This document shows, one piece after another, positions 1 through 8,773 of a stretch of 64,000 nucleotides of DNA. This stretch comes from Labedella endophytica (GTDB lineage: Bacteria; Actinomycetota; Actinomycetes; Actinomycetales; Microbacteriaceae), in NCBI RefSeq assembly GCF_003990045.1, contig NZ_RZGZ01000003.1:310001-374000 (forward strand), written 5' to 3'. The position numbers and the translations under genes were made by a program. Below the pieces are notes generated by a model, which was not told the origin of the DNA, searched no databases, and was given only the letters and a program-made list of their open reading frames with translations. Each line of letters begins with the position of its first letter. Positions within the stretch are counted from its first letter, which is position 1.

Positions 1-182
1 CCGTACCGATCAGAGGGCCCCGAAACCCGAGGACGGTATCCGCTTCAGTGGTTCCCCCGGACCAGCGGAGCATCCCCGTAGGACCGTCGTTCCCCCCGGA
101 TGAGCGTGTCCTGCCCCAGTCGTGGAGCCGCACCCTCCGCACTGTTGAACCCGAACGACAGATGCCCTCAGGAGGCTTGTGC

Positions 183-794
183 ATGCCCATTTCCAACGAT
201 CGCACCCACAGCGACCCCCTCAAACTCATGATCATCGTCGGCAGCGTCCGCCCCGGCCGCGCCGGGCTGCCCGTGTCCCTCTGGGTGCACGATCGCGTGT
301 CGGAGGTCGGCGGCTTCGAGATCGACTTCGTCGACCTCGGCGAGCTCGACCTGCCCTTCATGAACGAGCCGAACGACCCGAAGCTCGGCCAGTACCGCTA
401 CCGCCACACGCAGGCATGGAGCCGGCGCGTCGCGGATGCCGACGCGTTCGTCTTCGTGGCGCCCGAGTACAACCACTCGTATTCGCCCGCCCTCAAGAAC
501 GCGATCGACTACCTGTACCACGAGTGGTCCCGCAAGCCGGTGGGCTTCGTCAGCTACGGAGGGGTCGCCGGCGGTACCCGCGGCGTGGCTGGACTCCTCC
601 CCGTCCTCCAGGGCCTCGGCCTCATCCCGGCGGCGGCCTCGGTCGACATCCCGTTCACGCGCCGTCAGATCGACGACGGATTCTTCACACCGAGCGACCG
701 CCAGTCGGCCGCTCTCGACTCGCTGCTCATCGAGCTGAAGGACCTCGACGCCTCGCTCGCACTCGTGCGCCGCGACGCCGTCCTCGTGCGCTGA
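183..794 (+). CDS. NADPH-dependent FMN reductase family protein
   Basis: A flavodoxin-fold reductase of about 203 residues (FMN_red family), which usually reduces FMN, quinones or azo compounds with NAD(P)H in the cytosol. The phosphate-binding loop GSVRPGR lies at residues 20-26. The second flavin-contacting stretch, PEYNHSYSPALKNAIDYL, lies near residues 94-111, followed by YGGVAGGTRG. The ATG at 183 is chosen because AGGAGG sits just upstream at 170-175; an in-frame start at 48 would add an unlike, proline-rich leader. Length and motifs are ordinary for the family. It is monocistronic and convergent with an MFS exporter gene. The natural substrate cannot be told from sequence. Confidence 0.9.
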   Translation: MPISNDRTHSDPLKLMIIVGSVRPGRAGLPVSLWVHDRVSEVGGFEIDFVDLGELDLPFMNEPNDPKLGQYRYRHTQAWSRRVADADAFVFVAPEYNHSYSPALKNAIDYLYHEWSRKPVGFVSYGGVAGGTRGVAGLLPVLQGLGLIPAAASVDIPFTRRQIDDGFFTPSDRQSAALDSLLIELKDLDASLALVRRDAVLVR

Positions 795-814
795 GCCGAT
801 ACCGCACGTGCAGA

Positions 815-844
815 GGAAGGGGTCGCCGAGAGGCGGCCCCTTCC
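815..844. terminator. Bidirectional hairpin terminator with GAGA tetraloop
   Basis: Two 13-nt arms (815-827 and 832-844) pair fully apart from one G-U and close on a GAGA (GNRA) loop. The hairpin lies between two convergent stop codons. There is no long T-run, as is common for actinobacterial hairpins. Confidence 0.75.
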
Positions 845-892
845 GGCGTTACGAAGCGCGGCGACCGCTCCGCCCGCCCCCGGCTCTCCTGA

Positions 893-2101
893 TCAGGAGG
901 GCTGGATGGGAACCGGCTCCGTGTCGGCCAACGGGCTCGCATCGCGACCGCGGAGGTCCGGGTGCCAGCGTTTGCCGAGGGCGGGGACGACGAATCCGAC
1001 GAACGCGAGCGCGATCGCGGCCGTGAACGCTCCGCCCGGACCGTTCTCGTCGATGAGGAACCCCGCCACAGCGGACCCGAGCGCGGCGCCGATGAGCTGA
1101 CCCGTGCCGACCCACCCGTAGGCCTCGGCGGTGTCGCTGAACTTGACGCTCGACGAGACGATCGCGAAGAGCACGGCGAGGGCCGGCGCGATGCCGACGC
1201 CCGCGATGAAGAGGGTGACGGCCAGCCACCACTCGTTGAGGAACAACGAGGCGAGGGCGACTCCGGCGAAGACGATGAACATCCGTCGTGCGAGCGCCCA
1301 CGGGCCGATCGGGACGTGCCCGAGGGCGAGTCCGCCCGCGAGGCTGCCGGCGGAGAACACCGCGAGCACGATCCCGGCCTCGAGTCCGTCGTGACCGAAC
1401 GTCGCGACGACGCCGACCTCGATGGCCGAGCACGCGCCGATGAGGAGGAATCCGACGACGGTGGCGAGCAGGACCGGCGGCTTGGCGAGGACCTTGCCGA
1501 TCGATCGCCTGCTGCGCGGGATGCGGACGCGACCGACCTCGGGGGAGGCGATGAACCAGATGCCGCCACCCACCATGATGAGCACGGCGAGCAGGATGCC
1601 CCACACGGTGCCGACCTGCGTGGAGACGAACGTCGTGATGACGGGACCGAGCACCCAGATGATCTCCTGCGCGGACGCGTCGAGGGAGAACAGCGGCGTC
1701 AGTTGCGACGACGTCACCATCTTCGGGTAGATCGTGCGGACGGCCGGCTGGATCGGGGGAGTGCTGATCCCGGCGAGGAAGCCGAGCACCATGTAGAGGG
1801 GGACGGGGAGCGTTGCGAGGGCGATCGTCGTCACGACGACGACCGAGACGCACAGTGTGGTGACGAGCACCTTGCGCATCCCCCACGAGCCCATCCACCG
1901 GCTCGTGAGAGGACCGGCGATGCCCTGGCCGATGCTCGTCGCGGCGAGCACGAGACCGGCCGCGCCGTAGGAGCCGGTCACCTGCTCGATGTGCAGGAGG
2001 AAGGCGAGCGACAGCATCCCGAACGGGAAGCGCGCGACGAGCTGCGCAGCGATGATCCGGCCGACACCGGGGGCCGAGAGGAGGCTGCGATAGCTGGACA
2101 C
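893..2101 (-). CDS. MFS transporter
   Basis: A 402-residue integral membrane protein with about 12 hydrophobic segments, typical of a drug- or sugar-efflux type major facilitator. The start is taken as the GTG at 2101, giving an N-terminus MSSYRSLLSAPGVGRI that leads straight into the first helix, as expected for the family. A glycine-rich stretch with GSWGMRK near residues 70-76 corresponds to the conserved loop between helices 2 and 3. There is no clear Shine-Dalgarno sequence; a TACACT box ends 8 nt upstream, so the mRNA may be nearly leaderless. No partner genes point to a substrate. Confidence 0.85.
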   Translation of the reverse strand: MSSYRSLLSAPGVGRIIAAQLVARFPFGMLSLAFLLHIEQVTGSYGAAGLVLAATSIGQGIAGPLTSRWMGSWGMRKVLVTTLCVSVVVVTTIALATLPVPLYMVLGFLAGISTPPIQPAVRTIYPKMVTSSQLTPLFSLDASAQEIIWVLGPVITTFVSTQVGTVWGILLAVLIMVGGGIWFIASPEVGRVRIPRSRRSIGKVLAKPPVLLATVVGFLLIGACSAIEVGVVATFGHDGLEAGIVLAVFSAGSLAGGLALGHVPIGPWALARRMFIVFAGVALASLFLNEWWLAVTLFIAGVGIAPALAVLFAIVSSSVKFSDTAEAYGWVGTGQLIGAALGSAVAGFLIDENGPGGAFTAAIALAFVGFVVPALGKRWHPDLRGRDASPLADTEPVPIQPS

Positions 2102-2109
2102 AGGACAAC

Positions 2110-2115
2110 AGTGTA
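2110..2115 (-). promoter_or_regulatory. -10 box (TACACT) of the MFS gene
   Basis: Read on the minus strand, TACACT ends 8 nt before the GTG start at 2101. Transcription would begin about at the start codon. Confidence 0.45.
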
Positions 2116-2265
2116 TGGCTCCGCGACACGCCGTCGAGATATGCGTGGCATGTGGAATGTCGGTGGTCCCAAATACGTTTTCTTCTGTGGAGAGATCGTC
2201 GTTCCCCTGCTTCGTTTTTGCTCCGGAATCGGCACTTTCTCCCGTTCGGGGGTCGGCACCCGATC

Positions 2266-2306
2266 GGTGGACAAAGGAGTGGATAACTCGTGATTTCGGT
2301 GGATAA
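2266..2306 (-). promoter_or_regulatory. Cluster of three DnaA-box-like 9-mers
   Basis: Read on the minus strand, 2266-2274 is TTGTCCACC, 2278-2286 is TTATCCACT and 2298-2306 is TTATCCACC. Each differs from TTGTCCACA or TTATCCACA only at the last base. All three have the same orientation. Confidence 0.5.
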
Positions 2307-2314
2307 CCCCGTGG

Positions 2315-2380
2315 AAAACTACATCCGTGTAACTACTACCCCTTGGGGTGCGGGCGGTTTCCACTCACTAGATGTAGTAT
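2315..2380. promoter_or_regulatory. Pair of NrdR-box-like sites over the nrd promoter
   Basis: ACTACATC at 2318-2325 is repeated in inverted orientation as GATGTAGT at 2371-2378. The second site is part of TCACTAGATGTAGTAT (2365-2380), which resembles the imperfectly palindromic 16-bp NrdR box, and it overlaps the likely -10. Centre-to-centre distance is about 47 bp, not a whole number of helical turns, which weakens the case for cooperative binding. Confidence 0.45.
2375..2380 (+). promoter_or_regulatory. Candidate -10 box (TAGTAT) of nrdHIEF
   Basis: TAGTAT fits the TAnnnT pattern and lies inside the downstream NrdR-like site. That arrangement would let a repressor block polymerase. The leader to nrdH would be about 125 nt. 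Confidence 0.4.
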
Positions 2381-2400
2381 CGGAAGCCTGGTAGGAAACA

Positions 2401-2413
2401 CCACATGATGTGG
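2401..2413. promoter_or_regulatory. 13-bp palindrome in the nrdH leader
   Basis: CCACAT-G-ATGTGG is a perfect 6-1-6 palindrome just downstream of the presumed transcription start. It may be a protein-binding site; no regulator is identified. Confidence 0.35.
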
Positions 2414-2511
2414 CTCGGACCGCGCGGATCTCTCATCGAGATCCCGCCTCGAGACCCCCACCGGCAGTCAACTTCCCACACGAACAGTTCTCGAGGAGAA
2501 AGGTCCCCATC

Positions 2512-2745
2512 ATGGCGATCACCGTTTACACGAAGCCCTCCTGCGTCCAGTGCACGGCCACGTACCGCGCGCTCGACAGCAAGGGCATCGAATACGAGGT
2601 CCTCGACCTCTCCGCCGACGAGAAGGCGCTCGAAGCCGTCAAGTCGCTCGGCTACCTGCAGGCCCCCGTCGTCATCGCCGACGAGGACCACTGGTCGGGC
2701 TTCCGCCCCGACAAGATCGAAGAGCTCGCTCAGCGTCTCGCGTAA
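2512..2745 (+). CDS. nrdH: Glutaredoxin-like protein NrdH
   Basis: A 77-residue thioredoxin-fold protein that supplies electrons to class Ib ribonucleotide reductase. The redox motif C-V-Q-C is at residues 11-14 (MAITVYTKPSCVQC). The C-terminal half carries WSGFRPDKIEEL, the signature of NrdH proteins reduced by thioredoxin reductase. The ATG at 2512 has a purine-rich GAGGAGAAAGG just upstream; the open frame extends earlier but without family similarity. It is first in the operon, 12 nt before nrdI. Confidence 0.96.
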   Translation: MAITVYTKPSCVQCTATYRALDSKGIEYEVLDLSADEKALEAVKSLGYLQAPVVIADEDHWSGFRPDKIEELAQRLA

Positions 2746-2757
2746 GCGTCGGCCCGC

Positions 2758-3213
2758 ATGAGCAGCGCCATCCGCGAAGCGGTGCCGCGTGATCTCACGG
2801 GAGGCACCACGACGACACGGCTCGTGTACTTCTCGAGCGTGTCGGGCAACACGAAACGATTCATGGACAAGCTGGCTCTGCCGGCGAAACGGATCCCCCT
2901 CTTCGCGAAGGATCCGGCCCTGACGGTCGACGAGCCGTACGTCCTCATCCTCCCCACCTACGGTGGCGGGACCGAGGGCGGCGCCGTCCCCAAGCAGGTC
3001 ATCCGCTTCCTCAACGACCCACACAACCGTTCCCTGATCCGCGGAGTCATCGCGGCGGGGAACACCAACTTCGGCGAGGCCTACGGCCGCGCCGGAGACA
3101 TCATCTCGGCCAAGTGCAACGTGCCGAGCCTCTATCGATTCGAAGTCTTCGGCACACCCGAGGACGTCGAGAACGTCCACGACGGATTGGAACAGTTTTG
3201 GAACAGACAATGA
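2758..3213 (+). CDS. nrdI: Class Ib RNR flavodoxin NrdI
   Basis: A 151-residue flavodoxin-like protein. NrdI delivers oxidant (superoxide or peroxide) to the dimanganese centre of NrdF to generate the tyrosyl radical. The FMN phosphate loop is [13 protein letters not shown] near residues 23-35, and [14 protein letters not shown] near 63-76 contacts the flavin. The C-terminal end [13 protein letters not shown] is typical. The N-terminus is about 20 residues longer than many homologues; later starts are possible, but the ATG at 2758 gives a compact 12-nt spacer to nrdH. The stop overlaps the nrdE start (ATGA at 3210-3213). Confidence 0.95.
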   Translation: MSSAIREAVPRDLTGGTTTTRLVYFSSVSGNTKRFMDKLALPAKRIPLFAKDPALTVDEPYVLILPTYGGGTEGGAVPKQVIRFLNDPHNRSLIRGVIAAGNTNFGEAYGRAGDIISAKCNVPSLYRFEVFGTPEDVENVHDGLEQFWNRQ

Positions 3214-5342
3214 CGGAGATCCCGGCGGTCCAGGGGATGGACTACCACTCCCTCAACGCGATGCTCAACCTCTACGGGCCGAACGGTGAGATCCAGTTCG
3301 ACAAGGACCGTGAGGCGGCCAGGGAGTACTTCCTCCAGCACGTCAACCAGAACACCGTCTTCTTCCACTCGCTGAAGGAACGCCTCGACTACCTGGTCGA
3401 GAAGCAGTACTACGAGCAGGACGTGCTCGACAAGTACCCGTTCGACTTCATCGAGGGCCTCAACGACCTCGCCTACTCGAAGAAGTTCCGCTTCCAGACG
3501 TTCCTCGGCGCGTTCAAGTACTACACGTCCTACACGCTCAAGACGTTCGACGGGAAGCGCTACCTCGAGCGCTTCGAGGACCGCGTGGTCATGACCGCGC
3601 TCGGTCTCGCCGACGGCGACCAGAAACTCGCGACGAACCTCGTCGAGGAGATCATCGCCGGCCGCTTCCAGCCGGCCACCCCGACGTTCCTCAACTCGGG
3701 CAAGGCGCAGCGCGGCGAGCTCGTCAGCTGCTTCCTCCTCCGCATCGAGGACAACATGGAGTCGATCGCCCGCGGCATCAACTCCGCCCTGCAGCTCTCG
3801 AAGCGCGGTGGCGGCGTGGCCCTCTCGCTCTCGAACATCCGCGAGTCCGGCGCCCCGATCAAGCAGATCGAGAACCAGTCCTCCGGCATCATCCCCGTGA
3901 TGAAGCTGCTCGAGGACTCCTTCAGCTACGCGAACCAGCTCGGTGCGCGTCAGGGTGCCGGCGCGGTGTACCTCTCGGCCCACCACCCGGACATCCTCCG
4001 CTTCCTCGACACGAAGCGCGAGAACGCCGACGAGAAGATCCGCATCAAGACCCTCTCGCTCGGTGTCGTCATCCCCGACATCACGTTCGACCTCGCCAAG
4101 AAGGGCGAGGACATGTACCTCTTCTCCCCGTACGACGTCGAGCGCGTCTACGGAGTGCCCTTCGGTGACATCTCGGTCACCGAGAAGTACCAGGAGATGG
4201 TGGACGACGCCCGCATCAAGAAGACCAAGATCAAGGCGCGCGACTTCTTCCAGACGCTCGCGGAGATCCAGTTCGAGTCCGGCTACCCCTACATCGTGTT
4301 CGAGGACACCGTGAACGGTGCGAACCCCATCAAGGGCCGCATCAACATGTCGAACCTCTGCTCGGAGATCCTGCAGGTCAACACCCCGACGACGTACAAC
4401 GAGGACCTCTCGTACAACGAGATCGGCAAGGACATCTCCTGCAACCTCGGCTCGCTCAACATCGCGCTGACGATGGACTCGCCCGACTTCGGTCGCACCA
4501 TCAACACCGCGATCCGCGGGCTCACGTCGGTCTCCGACCAGAGCCACATCACGTCGGTGCGCTCGATCGAGGACGGCAACGACAAGTCGCACGCCATCGG
4601 CCTCGGCCAGATGAACCTGCACGGCTACCTCGCCCGCGAGCGCATCCACTACGGAAGCGAAGAGGGCATCGACTTCACGAACATCTACTTCTACTCGGTG
4701 CTGTTCCACGCGCTCCGCGCGTCGAACGAGATCGCCATCGAGCGGGGCACGACGTTCGACGGCTTCGAGGACTCGACCTACGCGTCCGGTGCGTTCTTCG
4801 ACAAGTACATCGACCGCGAATGGGTCCCCGAGACCGAGCGTGTGCGCGAGCTCTTCGCGCAGTCGAACGTCGTCGTCCCCACGCAGCAGGACTGGGTCGC
4901 GCTCAAGGCGTCCATCCAGGCCCACGGCATCTACAACCAGAACCTGCAGGCCGTGCCGCCCACGGGCTCCATCTCGTACATCAACAACTCGACGTCGTCG
5001 ATCCACCCGATCGCGTCGAAGATCGAGATCCGCAAGGAGGGCAAGCTCGGTCGCGTGTACTACCCGGCGCCGTTCATGACGAACGACAACCTGGACTACT
5101 ACACCGACGCGTACGAGATCGGCCCGGAGAAGATCATCGACACGTACGCCGCGGCGACGCAGCACGTGGACCAGGGCCTGTCCCTCACGCTGTTCTTCAA
5201 GGACACCGCCACCACGCGCGACATCAACAAGGCGCAGATCTACGCATGGCGCAAGGGCATCAAGACCATCTACTACATCCGTCTGCGCCAGCTCGCCCTC
5301 GAAGGTACCGAGGTCGAGGGCTGCGTCAGCTGCATGCTGTAG
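3210..5342 (+). CDS. nrdE: Class Ib ribonucleoside-diphosphate reductase alpha subunit NrdE
   Basis: The large catalytic subunit, about 710 residues, which reduces ribonucleoside diphosphates to deoxyribonucleotides. Visible landmarks are the active-site cysteine in [10 protein letters not shown], the [10 protein letters not shown] loop bearing the catalytic Asn-Cys-Glu, the substrate loop [17 protein letters not shown], and the C-terminal redox pair in CVSCML that exchanges electrons with NrdH. There is no N-terminal ATP cone, as is usual for class Ib. The ATG at 3210 overlaps the nrdI stop, indicating translational coupling; an open frame upstream (from 3114) only overlaps nrdI. Confidence 0.97.
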   Translation: MTEIPAVQGMDYHSLNAMLNLYGPNGEIQFDKDREAAREYFLQHVNQNTVFFHSLKERLDYLVEKQYYEQDVLDKYPFDFIEGLNDLAYSKKFRFQTFLGAFKYYTSYTLKTFDGKRYLERFEDRVVMTALGLADGDQKLATNLVEEIIAGRFQPATPTFLNSGKAQRGELVSCFLLRIEDNMESIARGINSALQLSKRGGGVALSLSNIRESGAPIKQIENQSSGIIPVMKLLEDSFSYANQLGARQGAGAVYLSAHHPDILRFLDTKRENADEKIRIKTLSLGVVIPDITFDLAKKGEDMYLFSPYDVERVYGVPFGDISVTEKYQEMVDDARIKKTKIKARDFFQTLAEIQFESGYPYIVFEDTVNGANPIKGRINMSNLCSEILQVNTPTTYNEDLSYNEIGKDISCNLGSLNIALTMDSPDFGRTINTAIRGLTSVSDQSHITSVRSIEDGNDKSHAIGLGQMNLHGYLARERIHYGSEEGIDFTNIYFYSVLFHALRASNEIAIERGTTFDGFEDSTYASGAFFDKYIDREWVPETERVRELFAQSNVVVPTQQDWVALKASIQAHGIYNQNLQAVPPTGSISYINNSTSSIHPIASKIEIRKEGKLGRVYYPAPFMTNDNLDYYTDAYEIGPEKIIDTYAAATQHVDQGLSLTLFFKDTATTRDINKAQIYAWRKGIKTIYYIRLRQLALEGTEVEGCVSCML

Positions 5343-6371
<1,029 letters not shown>

Positions 6372-6400
6372 TCACGACCTCCGCGTACCCACGCATGATG

Positions 6401-6470
6401 CGCCGCACGGCGCGGGCCGGCGTCCACCTTCCCCCCGGAAGATGAGACCAAGAGCCCGCGCCGTGCGGCG
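6401..6470 (+). terminator. 17-bp perfect inverted repeat after nrdF
   Basis: The arms 6401-6417 and 6454-6470 are perfectly complementary (CGCCGCACGGCGCGGGC and its complement), with a 36-nt loop and TTT following. It sits 30 bp after the nrdF stop and probably ends the operon or protects its 3' end. A further 7-bp repeat (6474-6480 / 6502-6508) follows. Confidence 0.5.
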
Positions 6471-6602
6471 TTTCCATGCGGCCGGCGCAGCGGGAGCGCG
6501 GCGCATGGACGGGATGGCGGCACCGACGGGCACCCCCATCCCATGACGAGACGTTCGGAACGCCATCGCGAATCGGATGGGTGTGAGTCGGTGGTGCGCA
6601 CG

Positions 6603-6666
6603 GGGCGGTCGCCGGGCGAGCGTGATCCCTCCCCCCGGAGGAACACGACGCCGACGGCGACCGCCC
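6603..6666 (-). terminator. 12-bp perfect inverted repeat downstream of the small gene
   Basis: The arms 6603-6614 (GGGCGGTCGCCG) and 6655-6666 pair perfectly around a 40-nt loop. It lies directly after the stop codon of the minus-strand gene at 6674-6853. With the preceding repeat it fills the otherwise gene-free 6372-6673 region. Confidence 0.4.
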
Positions 6667-6673
6667 GCGCGCG

Positions 6674-6853
6674 TCAGCCGGCGACGAGCACCACGTTCGG
6701 GTCGTGACGCACGTCCTCCCGGCCGACGAGTGAGTCGAAGTACCGACGTTCCGCCGCGGACGCCATCCGGTCGGGCACGTACACCGTTCCGACGGCCCGG
6801 GTGGTGCCCGTGCCCCGTACGATGTTCCAGGCCCGATTCAGTACGCGATCCAT
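6674..6853 (-). CDS. Small hypothetical protein, 59 residues
   Basis: I do not recognise this protein. It begins MDRVLNRAWNIVRGTGTTRA and is basic in the first half, with no membrane segment or cysteines. Support for a real gene: an ATG at 6853 with a strong GGAGGA upstream on the minus strand at a normal distance, codon use like its neighbours, and flanking inverted repeats that could terminate its transcript. The open frame runs 14 codons further upstream but without a ribosome site. It lies between the nrd operon and a flavin reductase; neither suggests a function. Confidence 0.55.
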   Translation of the reverse strand: MDRVLNRAWNIVRGTGTTRAVGTVYVPDRMASAAERRYFDSLVGREDVRHDPNVVLVAG

Positions 6854-6991
6854 GGTCGTTTCGTCCTCCTCCGCGTCCCCCTCGGACGCTCTCACTGGAG
6901 AAGATGCACGATCGGACGGATCATGACGCGGGTCGGCCGAGAATTTCTGGACGGCCGCAACCGGGGCAGCGCGTACCGGGACGCGAACCGC

Positions 6992-7588
6992 TCAGGAGTC
7001 GAGCGCCGAGTGCTCCCCGAGCGAGTGCCATGTGCGGTTGTGGTAGACGAGTGGGGCGCCGTGCTCACGCGCATCGGGGGACGTCGACGACTGGCTGGTC
7101 TCGAGGGCATGCACCGCGATGATCGTGGAGTTGCCCGCTTCCATGCGGTTGATCACGCGCCCGCGGATCCACGTGCTGACGCCGGTGAAGACGGGTTCGC
7201 CGGTGGCAAGCCGCGACCACGCGGTCGTGTCTGCAAAACGATCGATACCGCTCGTGGCTCCGAGCTTCGCGAGGTCGAGGCGGTCGGCGTCGAGGATGTG
7301 CACCACGAGCGTCTCGGCCGTGGTGATGACCGGGGCGGCCGAGGACGACGACGAGATCGAGAAGACGAAGATGGGCGGCTCGGCGCTCACGGAGAAGACG
7401 GACGTCGCGGTGAGGGCGGCCGGTCCGGCGCCTGCGTCCGCCGTGATGAGGGACACACCCGCGGCGTGGTGGCGGAAGATCGCCTTGAACTCGTCGGGGC
7501 CGACGCCCTCGAAGGTGTGACGGGCCGACGGGTGGTCGGCCGATGCGGCGCCGGAGTTCGGGAATGCTGCGGGGTCCGTGATGCTCAC
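6992..7588 (-). CDS. Flavin reductase domain protein (FMN-binding split-barrel)
   Basis: About 198 residues of the flavin reductase-like family, which reduce free FMN or FAD with NAD(P)H, often for a two-component monooxygenase. Typical features are FRHHAAGVSLITADAG (about residues 40-55), LTATSVFSVSAEPPIFVFSI (flavin contact), and a C-terminal PLVYHNRTWHSLG. The GTG at 7588 is preferred because GAGGAACC precedes it; an earlier in-frame start at 7675 has no such site. No partner oxygenase is present in the window. Confidence 0.88.
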   Translation of the reverse strand: MSITDPAAFPNSGAASADHPSARHTFEGVGPDEFKAIFRHHAAGVSLITADAGAGPAALTATSVFSVSAEPPIFVFSISSSSSAAPVITTAETLVVHILDADRLDLAKLGATSGIDRFADTTAWSRLATGEPVFTGVSTWIRGRVINRMEAGNSTIIAVHALETSQSSTSPDAREHGAPLVYHNRTWHSLGEHSALDS

Positions 7589-7712
7589 CGTGGTTCCTCG
7601 TGTCTCTCTCTGCGGGTGACAACGCGCGGGGGCGCCGTCGCATTCCAACATCGTCTCTTCTCCTCCGGCGGGCAAGCCGGGTTACCGTCTGTGACGCGCG
7701 CCGGCGCCCGAA

Positions 7713-7718
7713 TAGGCT
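7713..7718 (+). promoter_or_regulatory. -10 box (TAGGCT) of the sulfurtransferase gene
   Basis: The box ends 6 nt before the ATG at 7725, so the predicted transcript starts at the start codon (leaderless). There is no Shine-Dalgarno sequence. Confidence 0.6.
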
Positions 7719-7724
7719 GATCGG

Positions 7725-8564
7725 ATGACGGTGCTCATCTCGGCTCAGGACCTCCACGCGCTCATCGGATCGGGTTCACCCGTGCGTGTTCTCGACGTGC
7801 GGTGGCGGCTCGACCGCCCGAACGGCCGCCCCGAGTTCGAGGCCGGACACCTCCCGGGAGCGGTGTTCGTCGACCTCGGCCGTGAGCTCGCCGGACGCGG
7901 CGAACCGACCGACGGTCGTCACCCGCTTCCGGACCCCGAGGCCTTCCAGGACGCCGCGCGATCCTGGGGGATCGATGACGGGGACACCGTCGTCGTGTAC
8001 GACGACCTCGGCGGGATGTCGGCCGCGCGGGCATGGTGGCTGCTCCGGCACCACGGGGTGGAGGACGTGCGCATCCTCGACGGATCCCTGGGTGCCTGGC
8101 GCGACGCCGGGCTGCCGCTTCAGAGCGGGCCGTCGTCGCCGCGTGCGGGAACGGTCACGCTGAGCGCGCCGGCGCCGGGCGGCACCCTCGACATCGACGA
8201 GGCCGCGGCGCTCCCGGCTGTCGGTGCTCTCCTCGATGCGCGAGCGGGGGAGCGCTACGCGGGGGAGGTCGAGCCCATCGACCCGCGCGCCGGTCACATC
8301 CCCGGTGCGATGAGTGCCCCGACCTCGGAGAACCTCGGCCCGGACGGGCGCTTCCTCTCCGTCGACGCCCTTCGCGAGCGCTTCGCCGCGCTCGGCGCCA
8401 CCTCCGAGACCGAAGTGGGCGTCTACTGCGGCTCCGGCGTCACGGCCGCCCACACGGTCGCGGCTCTCGCGATCGCCGGCATCGACGCCCGGTTGTTCCC
8501 CGGGTCGTGGAGCGCCTGGTCGAACCACCCCGATCGCCCGGTCGCCACCGGCCCGACCCCCTGA
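7725..8564 (+). CDS. sseA: Thiosulfate/3-mercaptopyruvate sulfurtransferase (two rhodanese domains)
   Basis: A 279-residue tandem rhodanese protein. The inactive N-terminal domain contains RVLDVRWRLDRPNGRPEF and GHLPGAVFVDL. The catalytic C-terminal domain contains GHIPGAMSAPT and the active-site loop CGSGVTA with Cys at about residue 235. A CGSGVTA loop is characteristic of 3-mercaptopyruvate sulfurtransferases, whereas thiosulfate sulfurtransferases usually carry basic residues there. It would move sulfane sulfur to thiols or cyanide in the cytosol. The ATG at 7725 fits a leaderless transcript from the adjacent -10 box. The gene is convergent with hrpA. Confidence 0.93.
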   Translation: MTVLISAQDLHALIGSGSPVRVLDVRWRLDRPNGRPEFEAGHLPGAVFVDLGRELAGRGEPTDGRHPLPDPEAFQDAARSWGIDDGDTVVVYDDLGGMSAARAWWLLRHHGVEDVRILDGSLGAWRDAGLPLQSGPSSPRAGTVTLSAPAPGGTLDIDEAAALPAVGALLDARAGERYAGEVEPIDPRAGHIPGAMSAPTSENLGPDGRFLSVDALRERFAALGATSETEVGVYCGSGVTAAHTVAALAIAGIDARLFPGSWSAWSNHPDRPVATGPTP

Positions 8565-8666
8565 CCAGACACTCTGAGCCGGGCCCTACGTCGCCGAGCG
8601 CGCCACCTTTCGCCGACCGAGCCACCCCTCCTCGACGCACGCGGGAGCAGTTCGGCTCGTGGGCTT

Positions 8667-8728
8667 TTGCGTACGCAACTGCCCGGCGCGCGTGAAATTT
8701 CCCCCGCAGAACGCAGTTGCGTGCGCAA
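8667..8728. terminator. Interrupted inverted repeat between sseA and hrpA
   Basis: Arms 8667-8682 (TTGCGTACGCAACTGC) and 8713-8728 match over 15 of 16 positions, the exception being a G-T wobble, around a 30-nt spacer. The element lies between convergent genes and may terminate both. The left arm also contains its own short palindrome, TTGCGTACGCAA. The rest of 8565-8773 shows nothing else. Confidence 0.45.
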
Positions 8729-8773
8729 GACCCCGGGTGGAGAGGGGGCGAGCGGGGAACCGCAGCGACCCAG

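Larger units (their letters stand above)
2102..2511. other. 410-bp regulatory region upstream of nrdHIEF
   Basis: No gene is visible here. The part around 2160-2240 has lower GC than its surroundings. From 2265 onward the region carries three DnaA-box-like sites, two NrdR-box-like sites, a short ACCCC/GGGGT inverted repeat (2338-2349), a -10 candidate and a 13-bp palindrome. These are listed separately. Confidence 0.7.

Noticed and set aside
2160-2310. Replication origin signalled by DnaA-like boxes and lower GC
   Set aside because: Only three imperfect boxes are present and dnaA, dnaN and recF are absent; control of nrd is the simpler reading.
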